Of a DNA stretch of 28,172 nt, positions 16,893-26,289 are shown piece by piece. A program made the position numbers and the translations under genes. This DNA is from a virus. The notes beneath the pieces are model-generated. The model was not told the DNA's origin, did no database searches, and worked only from the letters and a program-made list of their open reading frames with translations. The stretch lies in IMG/VR virus record IMGVR_UViG_3300038629_000407, positions 1 through 28,172 of that record; one strand, written 5' to 3'. Position 1 is the first letter of the stretch. The number at the start of each line of letters is the position of its first letter.

Positions 16893-19484
16893 TCAGGTGA
16901 TATCCACGAGAGTCATCCAGGATGTGGCCCGGAGATTGGTCAGGTTGAGCCCATCCGTATTCGCCTGTGCCCACCCCAGAGCGAAGGTACCTGCGGTCCC
17001 GGCCACCACGAGGGTGCCCCGGATAAACACGTACTTTGGCTCGGCGGCCTGCAAGGTGATCGTCTCGGCAGCCACGTCGTTGACGCCGATGATTCCGTTG
17101 TTCGTATTGTCCTGGTCCACGTGCTCGGCGATCCCGTCAAAGGTCGCGCTGGTTGGCACGCTGAACTGAAACTGAAAGTCGGGGGTGGCGTCGGCGTTCT
17201 CGATCTCGAGGAACAGCTCGACCTTGTAGGTCCGGTTAGCCGAGACCGAGTCGGTCAGGTCCGCGTCATCGGTGATGGTGTTGTTGGCGCGCGTAGTACC
17301 CGTGCCGACAGTGATGGGCCCGGCCCAAACCTCATCCCACTGGCCGCCCTTATTGATCTCCGCGGCACCGTTAGCATCCGATGCAGAGCGCAGCTTCTCG
17401 TCGCCGTCAGCGAAGACCGTGACGATGCCGTTGTCGACCATGGTGAGCCAGTTTTCCTCGAAACCGCCAGAGGCATTTGTTTGTGCAATGCCAGCGGTCA
17501 GCGCGCTTTCATCCCAGTAATGCTGGACACCTCCGCTATCGCCGCGCAGCTTCAGGTTGGCGTCTATGTCGGTGCCAAGACCGACGATCTGCCCTATCGC
17601 CAGTTCGCCACTGGCGGGGTGGACATCCCAACCTCCGATAACAGTCTCGAAAACATCGACGTTGACGTAGTAGAGGTGCGTGCCACCGTCAGGTAAGAAT
17701 CTCGCCAAGGTCACTGTGCTGAAAGGCACACTCAATATGGCGACTTCTTCGTTGCTGATGGTCCCGACCAGCTCCGTTCTGCCGCTCGCGGTGCTGTAAC
17801 CGACTCGGCCGCTCGGTGCACCCGACTCCTGGAACTGCACCCACGGGTAACTCGCCCCGTTAAGAACGAGTTTCCCCGCACCACTCGCCAAGACCGTCAC
17901 GTTTTCAATCCAGTCGGCCCCATCCCAGCGCAACGTGCTGCTGATCACCGTACCGGGCGCAAGGCCGCTACCACCACCAACCGCGTCGACCCACACGCCA
18001 CCGTCCACCGCGCGCAGCTTTCCGGTTGTTGTGTCATAGCGCAGCATTCCGACGACCGCGGCCGGCTCGGACCCGGTAACCCCGGAAGGGATCGTGACCG
18101 AAACTGACCCTGGAATGATGGGGTCATCAGCAATACCGATGGCCCAGGCTCTGTCGGCCGACAAGTCAAGAGGCCCTGCCAGGTCAACTGTGATCTCGTT
18201 TGCGTCGCCGTTTATGTCAAGGGTTCTGGTGTCGAGGACCACGTCTTCCCAGCTGTCGCCGTCCCATACCTCGAAGGTACTTATGCCCGTGCGCGCGGTT
18301 GGCGTGCCATCGTTGCCAAGCGTGACCGCGCCACCCCTCGCCATGGTGATGTGATCTTGCTCGATGGCGCCACCACTGGTGGTTTGGATCAGCCTTCCCA
18401 GTCCGGTTGTCGAATCCACGCGGAAGGTCAGCCCGCCAATCGAGTTGCGAATGCGCGACTCGATGTCTGAGTCTGCGCCCGCGTCAACGTCTACCAAGGT
18501 GCCGAACACATCCAGCCCCAGTGCGGTGATCGACGCTCTAAGATCATCGCCCGACAGATAGAAACCAATCTCGCCACCAACCACATCGTTGACCAGGCGC
18601 AAATTTATGCCGGTACCGCCACCGACCGCCTCCCAGCCCAGCTGCCCGACAACGAAAGAACTTGAATCAATGAACTGCAAGATGGTGTCTTGCACCGCAC
18701 CCGAGGCAGGATCTCCGGCCGCCTCACCAAACAGCGCCGCCCCGTTGTCGAGAGAAAGCAGAGCGATCTCGTTGTCGGTGAACAGTTGCACGCCACCGTT
18801 GGCAACGATGCGTATGCCGAGCTCGGTAAAGCCAACGATCAGCTCGACATTGATCGTCGACTCGATTCGCAGCGCCGCGCTGTTCCAGTAGATCTTGGCG
18901 TCCGCGCTGTCCCCGAACTGAGCCTCCACGAGATCCTGGAACTGCAAATTTCCCAGCATGATGTCGCCGGCACGAGCGACAAATGGAAGCCCGGCCGTAG
19001 GCGTATCAATCCACTTAGCCGTGCCACCGTCATAGGCCAAGATCGAACCGTCGTCCGGGGTGCCGCTGATGTTGGTATCCGACAAGGCTCCCAGCGAGGT
19101 ACCGGCCGCGGCAAAGCTATCGAGAATCCATCCACCGGATCCGCCAAATGCTGCGTCCGAGTACTTAAGCACTTGCTCGTTGAGAGGAGTCCCTTCCGCA
19201 ACATTCGACATGTTCTCCAGCAATGCAGCGCTGGCGAAGTTTGAGAACGTCATGTTGTCCGCTGGGAAGTCGACGATTTCCGATACACCGTGCTCGTGCA
19301 CGATAGGCGCAAAGGTGTCGCCGCCAATGACGCCCGTGTTGCTCAACTGGATCCCGACGAGCACTTCCTCTATGCCGCCGAAGCGCCGCTCCAGAATCTG
19401 GGTGAGCTGGTTCATTCGGAACCGCTCGAAACCCTCCTCGGTCCAGTCGGGCAGACGCTCCTTTACCTCAACGGCAAATGTCAT
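16893..19484 (-). CDS. Large tail fibre / appendage protein, 863 aa
   Basis: The 863-residue product starts with an ATGA overlap to the nozzle gene. A short helical N-terminus (1-45) could attach to the virion. The rest is beta-rich, with many short repeats of strand-turn type rich in Gly, Asp, Thr and Val. Several segments have the form LRWDGADWIE, LRYDTTTGKLRAVDGG or TFEVWDGDSWEDV, as in phage fibre shafts built from repeated beta modules. The C-terminal about 120 residues look like a jelly-roll-type beta domain (YKVELFLEIENADATPDFQF onward) and may be the receptor-contacting or trimerising part. No enzyme motif is visible. The assignment rests on repeat style and location between the nozzle and ejection genes. 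Confidence 0.7.
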   Translation of the reverse strand: MTFAVEVKERLPDWTEEGFERFRMNQLTQILERRFGGIEEVLVGIQLSNTGVIGGDTFAPIVHEHGVSEIVDFPADNMTFSNFASAALLENMSNVAEGTPLNEQVLKYSDAAFGGSGGWILDSFAAAGTSLGALSDTNISGTPDDGSILAYDGGTAKWIDTPTAGLPFVARAGDIMLGNLQFQDLVEAQFGDSADAKIYWNSAALRIESTINVELIVGFTELGIRIVANGGVQLFTDNEIALLSLDNGAALFGEAAGDPASGAVQDTILQFIDSSSFVVGQLGWEAVGGGTGINLRLVNDVVGGEIGFYLSGDDLRASITALGLDVFGTLVDVDAGADSDIESRIRNSIGGLTFRVDSTTGLGRLIQTTSGGAIEQDHITMARGGAVTLGNDGTPTARTGISTFEVWDGDSWEDVVLDTRTLDINGDANEITVDLAGPLDLSADRAWAIGIADDPIIPGSVSVTIPSGVTGSEPAAVVGMLRYDTTTGKLRAVDGGVWVDAVGGGSGLAPGTVISSTLRWDGADWIENVTVLASGAGKLVLNGASYPWVQFQESGAPSGRVGYSTASGRTELVGTISNEEVAILSVPFSTVTLARFLPDGGTHLYYVNVDVFETVIGGWDVHPASGELAIGQIVGLGTDIDANLKLRGDSGGVQHYWDESALTAGIAQTNASGGFEENWLTMVDNGIVTVFADGDEKLRSASDANGAAEINKGGQWDEVWAGPITVGTGTTRANNTITDDADLTDSVSANRTYKVELFLEIENADATPDFQFQFSVPTSATFDGIAEHVDQDNTNNGIIGVNDVAAETITLQAAEPKYVFIRGTLVVAGTAGTFALGWAQANTDGLNLTNLRATSWMTLVDIT

Positions 19485-21979
19485 GCACGCTTTCCGTGCG
19501 GCGTAACACGTGAGCGCAAGGTACCCATGCGCCAGGCGTCACCAATCTGGTCGCTCTCGACTCTCAGCGCCACCTGCCGGCCGCGGATCCGGGTTGAAAT
19601 TTTGCGCGTGGCGTTTGTCACCGGGTAAGGGCCTTTGACCTGGTAGTCCTGCACCTGTGGATATTTCTTGCCCTTCAAGGTGATGTTGACGGTCCCGTCC
19701 AGGCTGACGAAGTCGGGGATCAGCTGGTCGACGTGCATCAGATGTTCGCCGGCCTCCGGGATCTCCATGTCGTAACTCTCGACAAATGCCGTCATTGCCG
19801 CGCCGTCGTCATCTGTGCCGGTCTCGTGCTTGAAAAGAACCATGTCGGTGCCGGCAGCGTACGGCTTGTTGAATGCTGGGGACCGGTCGGCCCACGCAGT
19901 CCGCGCGAGCGTGCCGACAGCCCAGGTCTTCTCCTCGTAGTTATACAAGGCGTAGCTGTTCACCTCGGTCGACACTCCCGGGGAGGATTCCTCGAACAAG
20001 ACGCTCTCCGGCCCAATACGAAAAGACTCGGCGCGAAAATCATCGACCTCCAACAGCTGAAGTTGCGAGCGCAGAAGCGGGCCCGCCACGCCGGATCCAT
20101 CGTATGCGGCGATCTCTGCGCCTGACAGGGCGACTGCTGCCACCTCTTGCAGGTCGTCGGTGAGTTCGTCATACAACCATGCGGTGATGGTGTCAGCGGA
20201 TCTGCGAGCCAAGATGGCGTACCGGCGCCCATCGGTCAGCGTGACCGGGTTACCCAGTGAGGACAGGTCGTAGAACGATGCCCCATTATCCAGATCTGTC
20301 AGGCCACCAATGGTGGTCCGGCGCCGGAGATTCATTCGGTTTGTGCCCGCGTTGATCGTCACCGCCAAGGCCGGGCCCACGTTGTCGAATTGCGAGTCCG
20401 CGCTACCAACGAGGTCGGTAATCTCAAACATCAGGCCAGCGTCTGCCGTCAATCCGTTCAAGGTGAAGGTCACCTCGTACTCGGCCTCCAGGCCATCCTG
20501 GATGAGCGCATCTGTGTCGAGCTGCCAGAGAGAGTCGTAAGGTGTCGAGGCTGTGTGCGTGGTCAGGCTGATATACCCGGACGCATTGAACCCGACCACG
20601 TAACGCTGGGTGCCAGCCATACTCTGTGTTGAGTAACTGCCATCCTCGAGGCCTTGGGAGAAGTCGGATTCCACCCAGACGTTCGCAGCCTTGGCGGGGT
20701 AGAAAAACCAGATCTCGTTGAACTCGCGGTTGAGCCCGGCGAACACTTTTTCTTTCTGGCTGACCGTCAGGTTCTCATAAACACGGTTGCGCACGTCCGA
20801 TGGCAGCACGCGCAGAATGCCGTCATAAATGTAGAAGTCGGCCTCGGCCATGAAGAACACACGGTAGTCGACTTCTATAGCGGCGTTCGGTCCCAGAATG
20901 GAGACGTTCTCTCCCACGGTCTGGATGCCGTATACCGCAAAGCCGCCGAGGTAGTTGATCTGGTGCACTGACACGTCGGTGAAGACAAGGATCTCACCGC
21001 GCGTTCGTATCGCTGCCTGGATCTTGCTTCCTCGATACAGGCGTAGATCTCCCGAGGTGTTGACAGAGCTTGGGATCCAGTCATTGAAGTCCTCCTTGGA
21101 GCACCAGCGAATCAGCAATGGGTCGAACAGGCCGGTGAAGAAATCGGTACAGCCCAGCGCGAATAGATGCCGGTCGCGCTGTGAAATGATCATGTAGTTG
21201 ACCTGCTCCGGCGCATTCGCAATCACCACCGCGCGGGCGTTACCCCCGGAGTTCCGGTCCCAGGTGTAGACGGCGCCGCCTCGAGGTACCGCGATGAGGT
21301 CCTCCCCCCAATTATCGAGTGACCAGGTCCGCAAGACCGTGATGCTCGTTGACACAAGCCGAGGCGTGTTCCACGTTTCCTGGCTCCAGGTGCCTGTGCC
21401 CCAGCCGGTCCCGAATGCTGACGAGCTCAACCCAACCGAAATGTCATACTGCGCTTGAACAGTGCCCCCGCCAGAGGCTGATGAGCTGGCCGTTTGGTCG
21501 TCCTGGATTGTGTAACTGTCCACCAACACAGACAGGACCTGATACTGACCGACGATAGTGAGGCCGCCGACTGGGGTGGCCCCAGAGAAGTTGACGTAGT
21601 CGCCGGCCTGGGAGCCGTGTGCGACGTCGTTGACCACGACGATATCGGAGCTCATGGTCGTGTCGAAAGGGTCTACCAGGCTCGCCTGGCGCCGCAGAGG
21701 AGTGATATCGAAGTACTCGCCGCCGTTGTACAGGTAGAGCTTCGCCTCGGTGCCCAGCGAGCTCCACACGCGCGCATCGAGCGAGGTCCAATCCCAGATC
21801 CTGCGCGCAAGACCAATGAAGGCGCCGCCGGCAATGGTCGCCCAACCGCCCAGCTTCTCGGCTAAGCCGTAACGAAACCGGACCTTGTCGCTATCCTTCC
21901 AGCGACCAGTGGCCCCTCGAGCGCTTTGCTCGGTGTAGACGCCGGCCTCGACCGGTAGATCAACGATTCGTTTCGGCAT
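19481..21979 (-). CDS. Tail nozzle / packaged-DNA-stabilisation-like protein, 832 aa
   Basis: The 832-residue product begins with a characteristic segment: a short hydrophobic start, GVYTEQSARGATGRWKDSDK, then VRFRYGLAEKLGGW. This opening is common to large tail proteins of environmental podoviruses that are compared with P22 gp10 or the T7 nozzle. The body is beta-rich throughout (beta-propeller-like repeats such as WDWTSLDARVW and LYLYNGGEYFDITP), with a central region about how data are drawn into sheets around residues 290-420 and a possible inserted lectin-like domain at 440-660 (LDNGASFYDLSSLG). It starts after AGGAAG and would plug or extend the portal and adaptor. The exact family needs a profile search. 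Confidence 0.72.
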   Translation of the reverse strand: MPKRIVDLPVEAGVYTEQSARGATGRWKDSDKVRFRYGLAEKLGGWATIAGGAFIGLARRIWDWTSLDARVWSSLGTEAKLYLYNGGEYFDITPLRRQASLVDPFDTTMSSDIVVVNDVAHGSQAGDYVNFSGATPVGGLTIVGQYQVLSVLVDSYTIQDDQTASSSASGGGTVQAQYDISVGLSSSAFGTGWGTGTWSQETWNTPRLVSTSITVLRTWSLDNWGEDLIAVPRGGAVYTWDRNSGGNARAVVIANAPEQVNYMIISQRDRHLFALGCTDFFTGLFDPLLIRWCSKEDFNDWIPSSVNTSGDLRLYRGSKIQAAIRTRGEILVFTDVSVHQINYLGGFAVYGIQTVGENVSILGPNAAIEVDYRVFFMAEADFYIYDGILRVLPSDVRNRVYENLTVSQKEKVFAGLNREFNEIWFFYPAKAANVWVESDFSQGLEDGSYSTQSMAGTQRYVVGFNASGYISLTTHTASTPYDSLWQLDTDALIQDGLEAEYEVTFTLNGLTADAGLMFEITDLVGSADSQFDNVGPALAVTINAGTNRMNLRRRTTIGGLTDLDNGASFYDLSSLGNPVTLTDGRRYAILARRSADTITAWLYDELTDDLQEVAAVALSGAEIAAYDGSGVAGPLLRSQLQLLEVDDFRAESFRIGPESVLFEESSPGVSTEVNSYALYNYEEKTWAVGTLARTAWADRSPAFNKPYAAGTDMVLFKHETGTDDDGAAMTAFVESYDMEIPEAGEHLMHVDQLIPDFVSLDGTVNITLKGKKYPQVQDYQVKGPYPVTNATRKISTRIRGRQVALRVESDQIGDAWRMGTLRSRVTPHGKRA

Positions 21980-21991
21980 CGCAGCTTCCTA

Positions 21992-23059
21992 TCATGTTTG
22001 CGGTGCGCCCAGAGGGCCAAGTAGCCGCCCTTCCGATAGCAGTGTGGCTTCATTTTTGGCGCCCACGAAATTGAACTCTGCAGCGGGTTGCTGCAAGAGT
22101 GCGAGCAGATTACCGCCACCTGACCCTGTCGAGCTGGCGTCTGAGGTATGCGTGACCGTCACGCTCGAGGCACCCGGAATTGTCTGGATCTCGTACGAGG
22201 ACAGCAACGTGATGCCGTTAAACGTCGGGTAGAGCTGCGTCCCAGAAGTAGGCAGAAGCACCAGCCGCTCACCGATTGATGCGCCATGTGGCGCGGGGAA
22301 ATTGACGGTCAGGGTCGGTGAGACGTTGACCGTGTCTATCGAATCCGTTGCAAGCGAAATGTCGGTGCCGGCCTGGATGAGCGATAGAGCGTTGCCGGCT
22401 TCACCTAACGGACCGCCGAAGATGCTGCCGACCTGACCAGCCTCTCCTCGAGCGCCCCAACTTGCGGCGTCACCGCCGTCAGCATTGAGAAGGCCTCCCG
22501 TTCCGGGCCCTCCCTCTCCACCGGCGGTACCTGGGGTTCCGCCTGGGACACCAAAGCCGCCCGCACCGCCAGACGTGACTGCATGACCTTGACCACCACC
22601 GCCGCCGCCACCACCGCCGCCACCACCGGTCAAGCCGCCGCCGCCACCACCTCCGCCGCCGCCACCCCAAATGAAACCATCGTCGGTATCGAGATTGAGC
22701 GTGACGTTGGTCGGACCCATGGCCAGTGCTGCAAACCCAGCAATCCCCGGGAGACCTGGAGTAAAGACGTTCAAGCCAATGAAGGAGTCGAAGAACGATG
22801 TCCCTCCGTTACCACCAGCTCCGCCGCGGCCAAGAAGTCTCGCGCCGTTGAGCAACGTGACCCTGACAATAGAGCCGACCGGCCACGCACCCAGCGTGAC
22901 GGTTTTCCCGTCTGTGGCGTCAAAAGCAACCGACACATCGGACGGAATCCCAGGCGACCCAAGGTCGACGTAGAGGTCCAAATCGGTTTGCACCGTCGTG
23001 TAGATCTTGTCGAAATTGAGTCGGTCCGACAACAGAGCCAAAGGCATGCTCCAAGGCAT
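21992..23059 (-). CDS. Glycine-rich tail fibre-associated protein, 355 aa
   Basis: The 355-residue product shares TGATG with the upstream gene; a second ATG at 23047 is possible but its GGAG lies too close. Residues 20-130 are beta-rich and include LYVDLGSPGIPSDVSVAFDA and VTLGAWPVGSIVRVTLLNGA. The middle (about 131-200) is extremely glycine-rich: two runs of about a dozen Gly split by a Leu-Thr, then GGAGGFGVPGG-like repeats. Such segments form polyglycine-II bundles in some phage adhesins. The C-terminal 140 residues are again beta-rich and mixed. A host-contacting tip or fibre-core role is likely, but the family is not identified. Confidence 0.65.
   Translation of the reverse strand: MPWSMPLALLSDRLNFDKIYTTVQTDLDLYVDLGSPGIPSDVSVAFDATDGKTVTLGAWPVGSIVRVTLLNGARLLGRGGAGGNGGTSFFDSFIGLNVFTPGLPGIAGFAALAMGPTNVTLNLDTDDGFIWGGGGGGGGGGGLTGGGGGGGGGGGGQGHAVTSGGAGGFGVPGGTPGTAGGEGGPGTGGLLNADGGDAASWGARGEAGQVGSIFGGPLGEAGNALSLIQAGTDISLATDSIDTVNVSPTLTVNFPAPHGASIGERLVLLPTSGTQLYPTFNGITLLSSYEIQTIPGASSVTVTHTSDASSTGSGGGNLLALLQQPAAEFNFVGAKNEATLLSEGRLLGPLGAPQT
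22592..22668. repeat. GGN/NCC triplet tract encoding polyglycine
   Basis: A 77-bp tract of CCN triplets on the + strand (CCACCACCGCCGCCG-type, mixed CCA and CCG with one CCT) encodes about 26 residues of nearly pure Gly on the - strand (residues 131-156), interrupted by one Leu-Thr. The mixed third base shows it is kept at protein level and is not a perfect microsatellite, although it could still slip and change length. Confidence 0.85.
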
Positions 23060-23892
23060 CAGCTGAGATTCTTAATCATGTTTCCGTACCAAAATCCTGT
23101 CAGTGAATCGAACTCAAAACCGGCCAGGTCGACCTCTCCCGCGCCGGTCGAGAGAACAGGGGTCACCCCGCCAGGGAATTTATACTGGGATCCAAACGTG
23201 AGGGTGCGAGGCGAGGCGTCCTGGATAATCAGGAAGCGGATCACCTGGCCGTCCTGCGGGTTTGTCGGGTTGAGGAGATTCCAGTTGCCGCCCATATCTA
23301 AGCGAAAGGCATTCGACAGTGCCGCGTTGACCGCGACGTTAGTGGCAGACTCAGAGAGCACGCCGCGCCCGGTATGCTGTGCTCGAGTGAACCCTTGCTG
23401 CACGTCCAGGCGCGCATAGCTGGCCGCAACCACCCCGCCCAGCTGGGTTGAGTTGGTCGCAGTGGCCGCAAGAGTCGCCGTGGCTGCATTGCCCACCTCG
23501 ACAACAAACGTATCGGTAGCGTCGCACCAGACAAAGACCGTCAGGCCATTGGCGATGTTCGCGCGCAGGTTGCCGCTGACTCCGATGTTGATCGCGAACC
23601 CGCCGGAAAGCTGATTGTCGACGAGGTAGATCTTCGGCACCGCCTGGATGTCGAGATCCAAGTCGACGCCTGGCGAGCCGGTCACCCCCAGTGTCATGTA
23701 CCTGGCTTCGTCGTTGGCACCGTTCGCCGTGGTCAGAACACGCGGGGATGAGTTCGCAATAACCCCGATACGTCCGGCAATCGCATCCTCGGTGAGCTCG
23801 AACACACCGTTGTTAGCAACGTCGCCCCAGGTACCGTCGTTTTCGCCGGTCTCCTGCAGCGCGAGCCGCAAACTGTTGGAGTAGTTGGTCAT
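23059..23892 (-). CDS. Tail fibre-type protein with conserved N-terminal attachment domain, 277 aa
   Basis: The frame is open from 24012, but the right start is the ATG at 23892: it follows GAGGAG by about 8 nt, shares ATGA with the previous stop, and gives the well-known opening MTNYSNSLRLALQETGENDG, then TWGDVANNGVFELTEDAI. That segment is widespread at the start of phage fibre-like proteins and probably fixes them to the virion. The rest (about 277 residues in all) is beta-rich, including GFAINIGVSGNLRANIANG and PRTLTFGSQYKFPGGVTP, with no enzyme motif. It sits between an adaptor-like gene and the glycine-rich protein. Confidence 0.8.
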   Translation of the reverse strand: MTNYSNSLRLALQETGENDGTWGDVANNGVFELTEDAIAGRIGVIANSSPRVLTTANGANDEARYMTLGVTGSPGVDLDLDIQAVPKIYLVDNQLSGGFAINIGVSGNLRANIANGLTVFVWCDATDTFVVEVGNAATATLAATATNSTQLGGVVAASYARLDVQQGFTRAQHTGRGVLSESATNVAVNAALSNAFRLDMGGNWNLLNPTNPQDGQVIRFLIIQDASPRTLTFGSQYKFPGGVTPVLSTGAGEVDLAGFEFDSLTGFWYGNMIKNLS

Positions 23893-24566
23893 GTAGTGCT
23901 CCTCGGACCCTGCGGCACCGCTACGGCCCCAAGGTTGTCGTATTGATTGCCAAACTGATTGTAGAGTTCCCTGCGAGCCATCGGAATCGACTGCAGGTAA
24001 TCGGACTCCCACATCGGCGCGCGCTCATCCGACTTGAGGAATTTCTCCGACTCGGCCAAGGCCGCCTTAAACAAGATGTCGTACGCGTTGTCGCTGAGCC
24101 AGTTGGTCTCGTTGGATATGACAACCAAGGGATTCGGCCGGGAAAGGTATCGCACGTTCACCGTATAGGTCGCGTCAGGAGTCCGGCCAAAGATCCAGGT
24201 GACCTCATCCTGTTCTCCCCAGAATTTCGGCACTCCGTCAGCGGCGCCAATGTAATCGGTCACATACTCAAACGAGCGCTGCTGCAGAAACTGAGCTCGA
24301 GTCAGGGCCCCACCAGTGAGCCAGATGCCCTTCGCTGCAATCAGCAGATCTGGCGGGGCAATGACCGGCTTGGTCACGGTCGCCTGGGAGGCCGTCATCG
24401 TCGCAGAGCTATCGACCCGACGAAAGATTGCGAGATCCAGATCCCGAAGCAGGCGCTTTTCGCCCAGGTCGATGACATCAGGGATGCTGCCGACGAATTC
24501 TGAATCGTCGTCTTCCATCCAGTCCTGCAGAGCCTGGGTCAAATCAGTTGCTGTGTTGAGTGGCAT
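23889..24566 (-). CDS. Adaptor-like tail protein (SU10-adaptor-like), 225 aa
   Basis: The 225-residue product is mostly helical at both ends with a small beta part. It begins with ALQDWMEDDDSEFVGSIPDV and DLGEKRLLRDLDLAIFRR, then SATMTASQATVTKP and PKFWGEQDEVTWIFGRTPDA, then a C-terminal helical set (AYDILFKAALAESEKFLKSD, MWESDYLQSIPMARRELYNQ). This plan matches the adaptor or head-completion proteins of podoviruses, which sit under the portal. The start follows AGAGGA. It resembles the 241-residue protein at 26880-27605 in plan. The role as an adaptor is inferred from pattern and place. Confidence 0.7.
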   Translation of the reverse strand: MPLNTATDLTQALQDWMEDDDSEFVGSIPDVIDLGEKRLLRDLDLAIFRRVDSSATMTASQATVTKPVIAPPDLLIAAKGIWLTGGALTRAQFLQQRSFEYVTDYIGAADGVPKFWGEQDEVTWIFGRTPDATYTVNVRYLSRPNPLVVISNETNWLSDNAYDILFKAALAESEKFLKSDERAPMWESDYLQSIPMARRELYNQFGNQYDNLGAVAVPQGPRSTT

Positions 24567-24574
24567 ATTGTCCT

Positions 24575-26281
24575 CTAAGGATTATCCGTAGTCGGCGCGC
24601 TTCGCTTGGCCTGCAAGGCGGAAATCTGTTCAGCGGTGTACGCCACAGGGGCTATGCACACGCGTGCGATGTGTGCTTCCAGGAGCACGTTAAGGAAGGC
24701 CGTATGGGTACCAATGCCGACCCTGCCCTGAACCTGCTTGTCAGCAAACCATGCTGTCTCGTCAAGGGCTCCCGCGTAAGCGGTGAAGTTGTTGGTCTGG
24801 AGTACGCCGTTGAAGTAGTGCTTAACGTCACCGCCGAGACCATCCTGTACGACGTTCCACATCACATGCCCGACGAGGGCGTTAGCCTCGGCAATGGTCA
24901 TGCCAAGATCACACTGGACGTGGGCGTTGTTCACAGAGCCCGTGTTGAATATCTTCATCTCAAGTCGAGCCTGCCCTCCGCCGCTGGTAGGGCGGAAATA
25001 CATGTTCTGAGTAGTAGATGAGCTACCCACACTGAGCACAATACCGGAGCTGGTCCAGCCGTTATCTGTGTCGAATACCATGGTGACCGTTCCCACAGAC
25101 TCATTGGGGAACCCACCTGCTGATGTCACCCCGGCGTAAGAGGAGGTGCCATTAGTACCTATGGCGGAGTCAGTCTCATAAGGGACGTCGCCGGCCTCCT
25201 CATAGGTGATGTTGGGATTGGCGTTGAGGTTAATGTCCGTGAGGTCGCCGTCGTCAAAGTTGGTGCCTGACGCCTCATTGAACGTCCAGTCGTAGTCCAG
25301 CCCGCCGAGTGAGTCCACTATGTACTCATTGAACCCAATGAGCACAGGAGCGGGTTCACCCAACAGCTCGATCTCGACGGCCAAGTCGACTTCTATCTGG
25401 TTCCCCACCGCGTCCGTCACGCGCGCGCGTATCGTTCCCGTGTAGTCGGCCGGGGTTGTGAGCGGCGCATCTATCGCCACGGTCTCCCCGCTCCCGCCAG
25501 AGACAGCAATCCCAAAGCTGTCCGCCTGGTCGGCCCAGAACATCAGGTAGCTGTACGGCGCCACGCCACCGGTCCCAGCAACGACCGAGGCCGTAACAAC
25601 CCCTTGGGTTCCTGCCTCGATGGTCTCCGACAGAATTGTTGGGTTCCAGACAAAGTCACGCATGCCCAGCACCGTGAAGGTCACTGTGAGCTCGAAGGCC
25701 GCCTGCTGACCGTTGTCGTCTGTGACGGTGCCAACAATGACGCCGCTGTACACGCCTGGCGGGGTTGTCCCAGCTGTCGAGATCTCGATGACGTTGTCGG
25801 TCGGCCCTCCGGCCTGAACGATGCTCACGCCCGCTGCAGGCGCTGTGACCCCTTTCCACGCGAAAGCGTACGTGTATGGAGCAAGGCCCCCGCCAGACAC
25901 TGTGAGGGTTGCTGAGGAGCTGCTGGTGGCATCTTGCTCGAGGTCGCCCACCGCCCAGGTAGGAGCCACATCCCAGGACGCAGCGACCCCCAGGATCGTC
26001 ACGCTTAGCGTATCGAAGTCATCGCCCCCGTCCGAGTTCACGTCCCCGACCGCGTCGGTGACCTTGCCCACCAGGGTAACCACGTAGGACCCCTCTACCG
26101 CCTGGGAGGAGTCGAAGGTGACGACGTTGTTCTCGAGGCCGCCGATGTTGGCGATCAGCCCGCCACCCAGACCCCTGAAGCTGAGCTCGTACGTGTACGG
26201 GGCCGTGCCAAAAGTCGCGGTGTAGGTGAAGCTACCGGGTATCGGGTCGCCTGTGTTTATGCTTCCTGCATCAAATGGCAT
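24575..26281 (-). CDS. Ig-like / concanavalin-type adhesin, 568 aa
   Basis: An ATG at 26308 is possible, but I choose 26281: it follows GGTG and avoids overlap with the previous gene. The 568-residue protein has three tandem Ig-like domains of about 100 residues (5-95, 100-205, 206-305). Each carries an APYTYE, APYTYA or APYSYL motif and a VTDAVG or VTDDNG turn, and ends in a VTILG, TVLG or ELLG strand. The C-terminal part (310-568) looks like a LamG/concanavalin-A-like jelly roll, including LDYDWTFNEASGTNF, GTSSYAGV, MVFDTDNGWTSSG and ARVCIAPVAYTAEQIS. Such proteins decorate virions or bind glycans on cells. No catalytic motif is seen. Confidence 0.72.
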   Translation of the reverse strand: MPFDAGSINTGDPIPGSFTYTATFGTAPYTYELSFRGLGGGLIANIGGLENNVVTFDSSQAVEGSYVVTLVGKVTDAVGDVNSDGGDDFDTLSVTILGVAASWDVAPTWAVGDLEQDATSSSSATLTVSGGGLAPYTYAFAWKGVTAPAAGVSIVQAGGPTDNVIEISTAGTTPPGVYSGVIVGTVTDDNGQQAAFELTVTFTVLGMRDFVWNPTILSETIEAGTQGVVTASVVAGTGGVAPYSYLMFWADQADSFGIAVSGGSGETVAIDAPLTTPADYTGTIRARVTDAVGNQIEVDLAVEIELLGEPAPVLIGFNEYIVDSLGGLDYDWTFNEASGTNFDDGDLTDINLNANPNITYEEAGDVPYETDSAIGTNGTSSYAGVTSAGGFPNESVGTVTMVFDTDNGWTSSGIVLSVGSSSTTQNMYFRPTSGGGQARLEMKIFNTGSVNNAHVQCDLGMTIAEANALVGHVMWNVVQDGLGGDVKHYFNGVLQTNNFTAYAGALDETAWFADKQVQGRVGIGTHTAFLNVLLEAHIARVCIAPVAYTAEQISALQAKRSAPTTDNP

Positions 26282-26289
26282 CTGGGCAC

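Noticed and set aside
21367-21382. TGTTCCACGTTTCCTG, resembling half of a parS site
   Set aside because: Only the left half-site matches, the right half is wrong, and the bases encode an ordinary part of the nozzle-like protein.
23893-24012. Forty extra N-terminal residues of the fibre-type protein
   Set aside because: They overlap the adaptor-like gene, lack a good ribosome-binding site and precede a known conserved N-terminus that begins at 23892.
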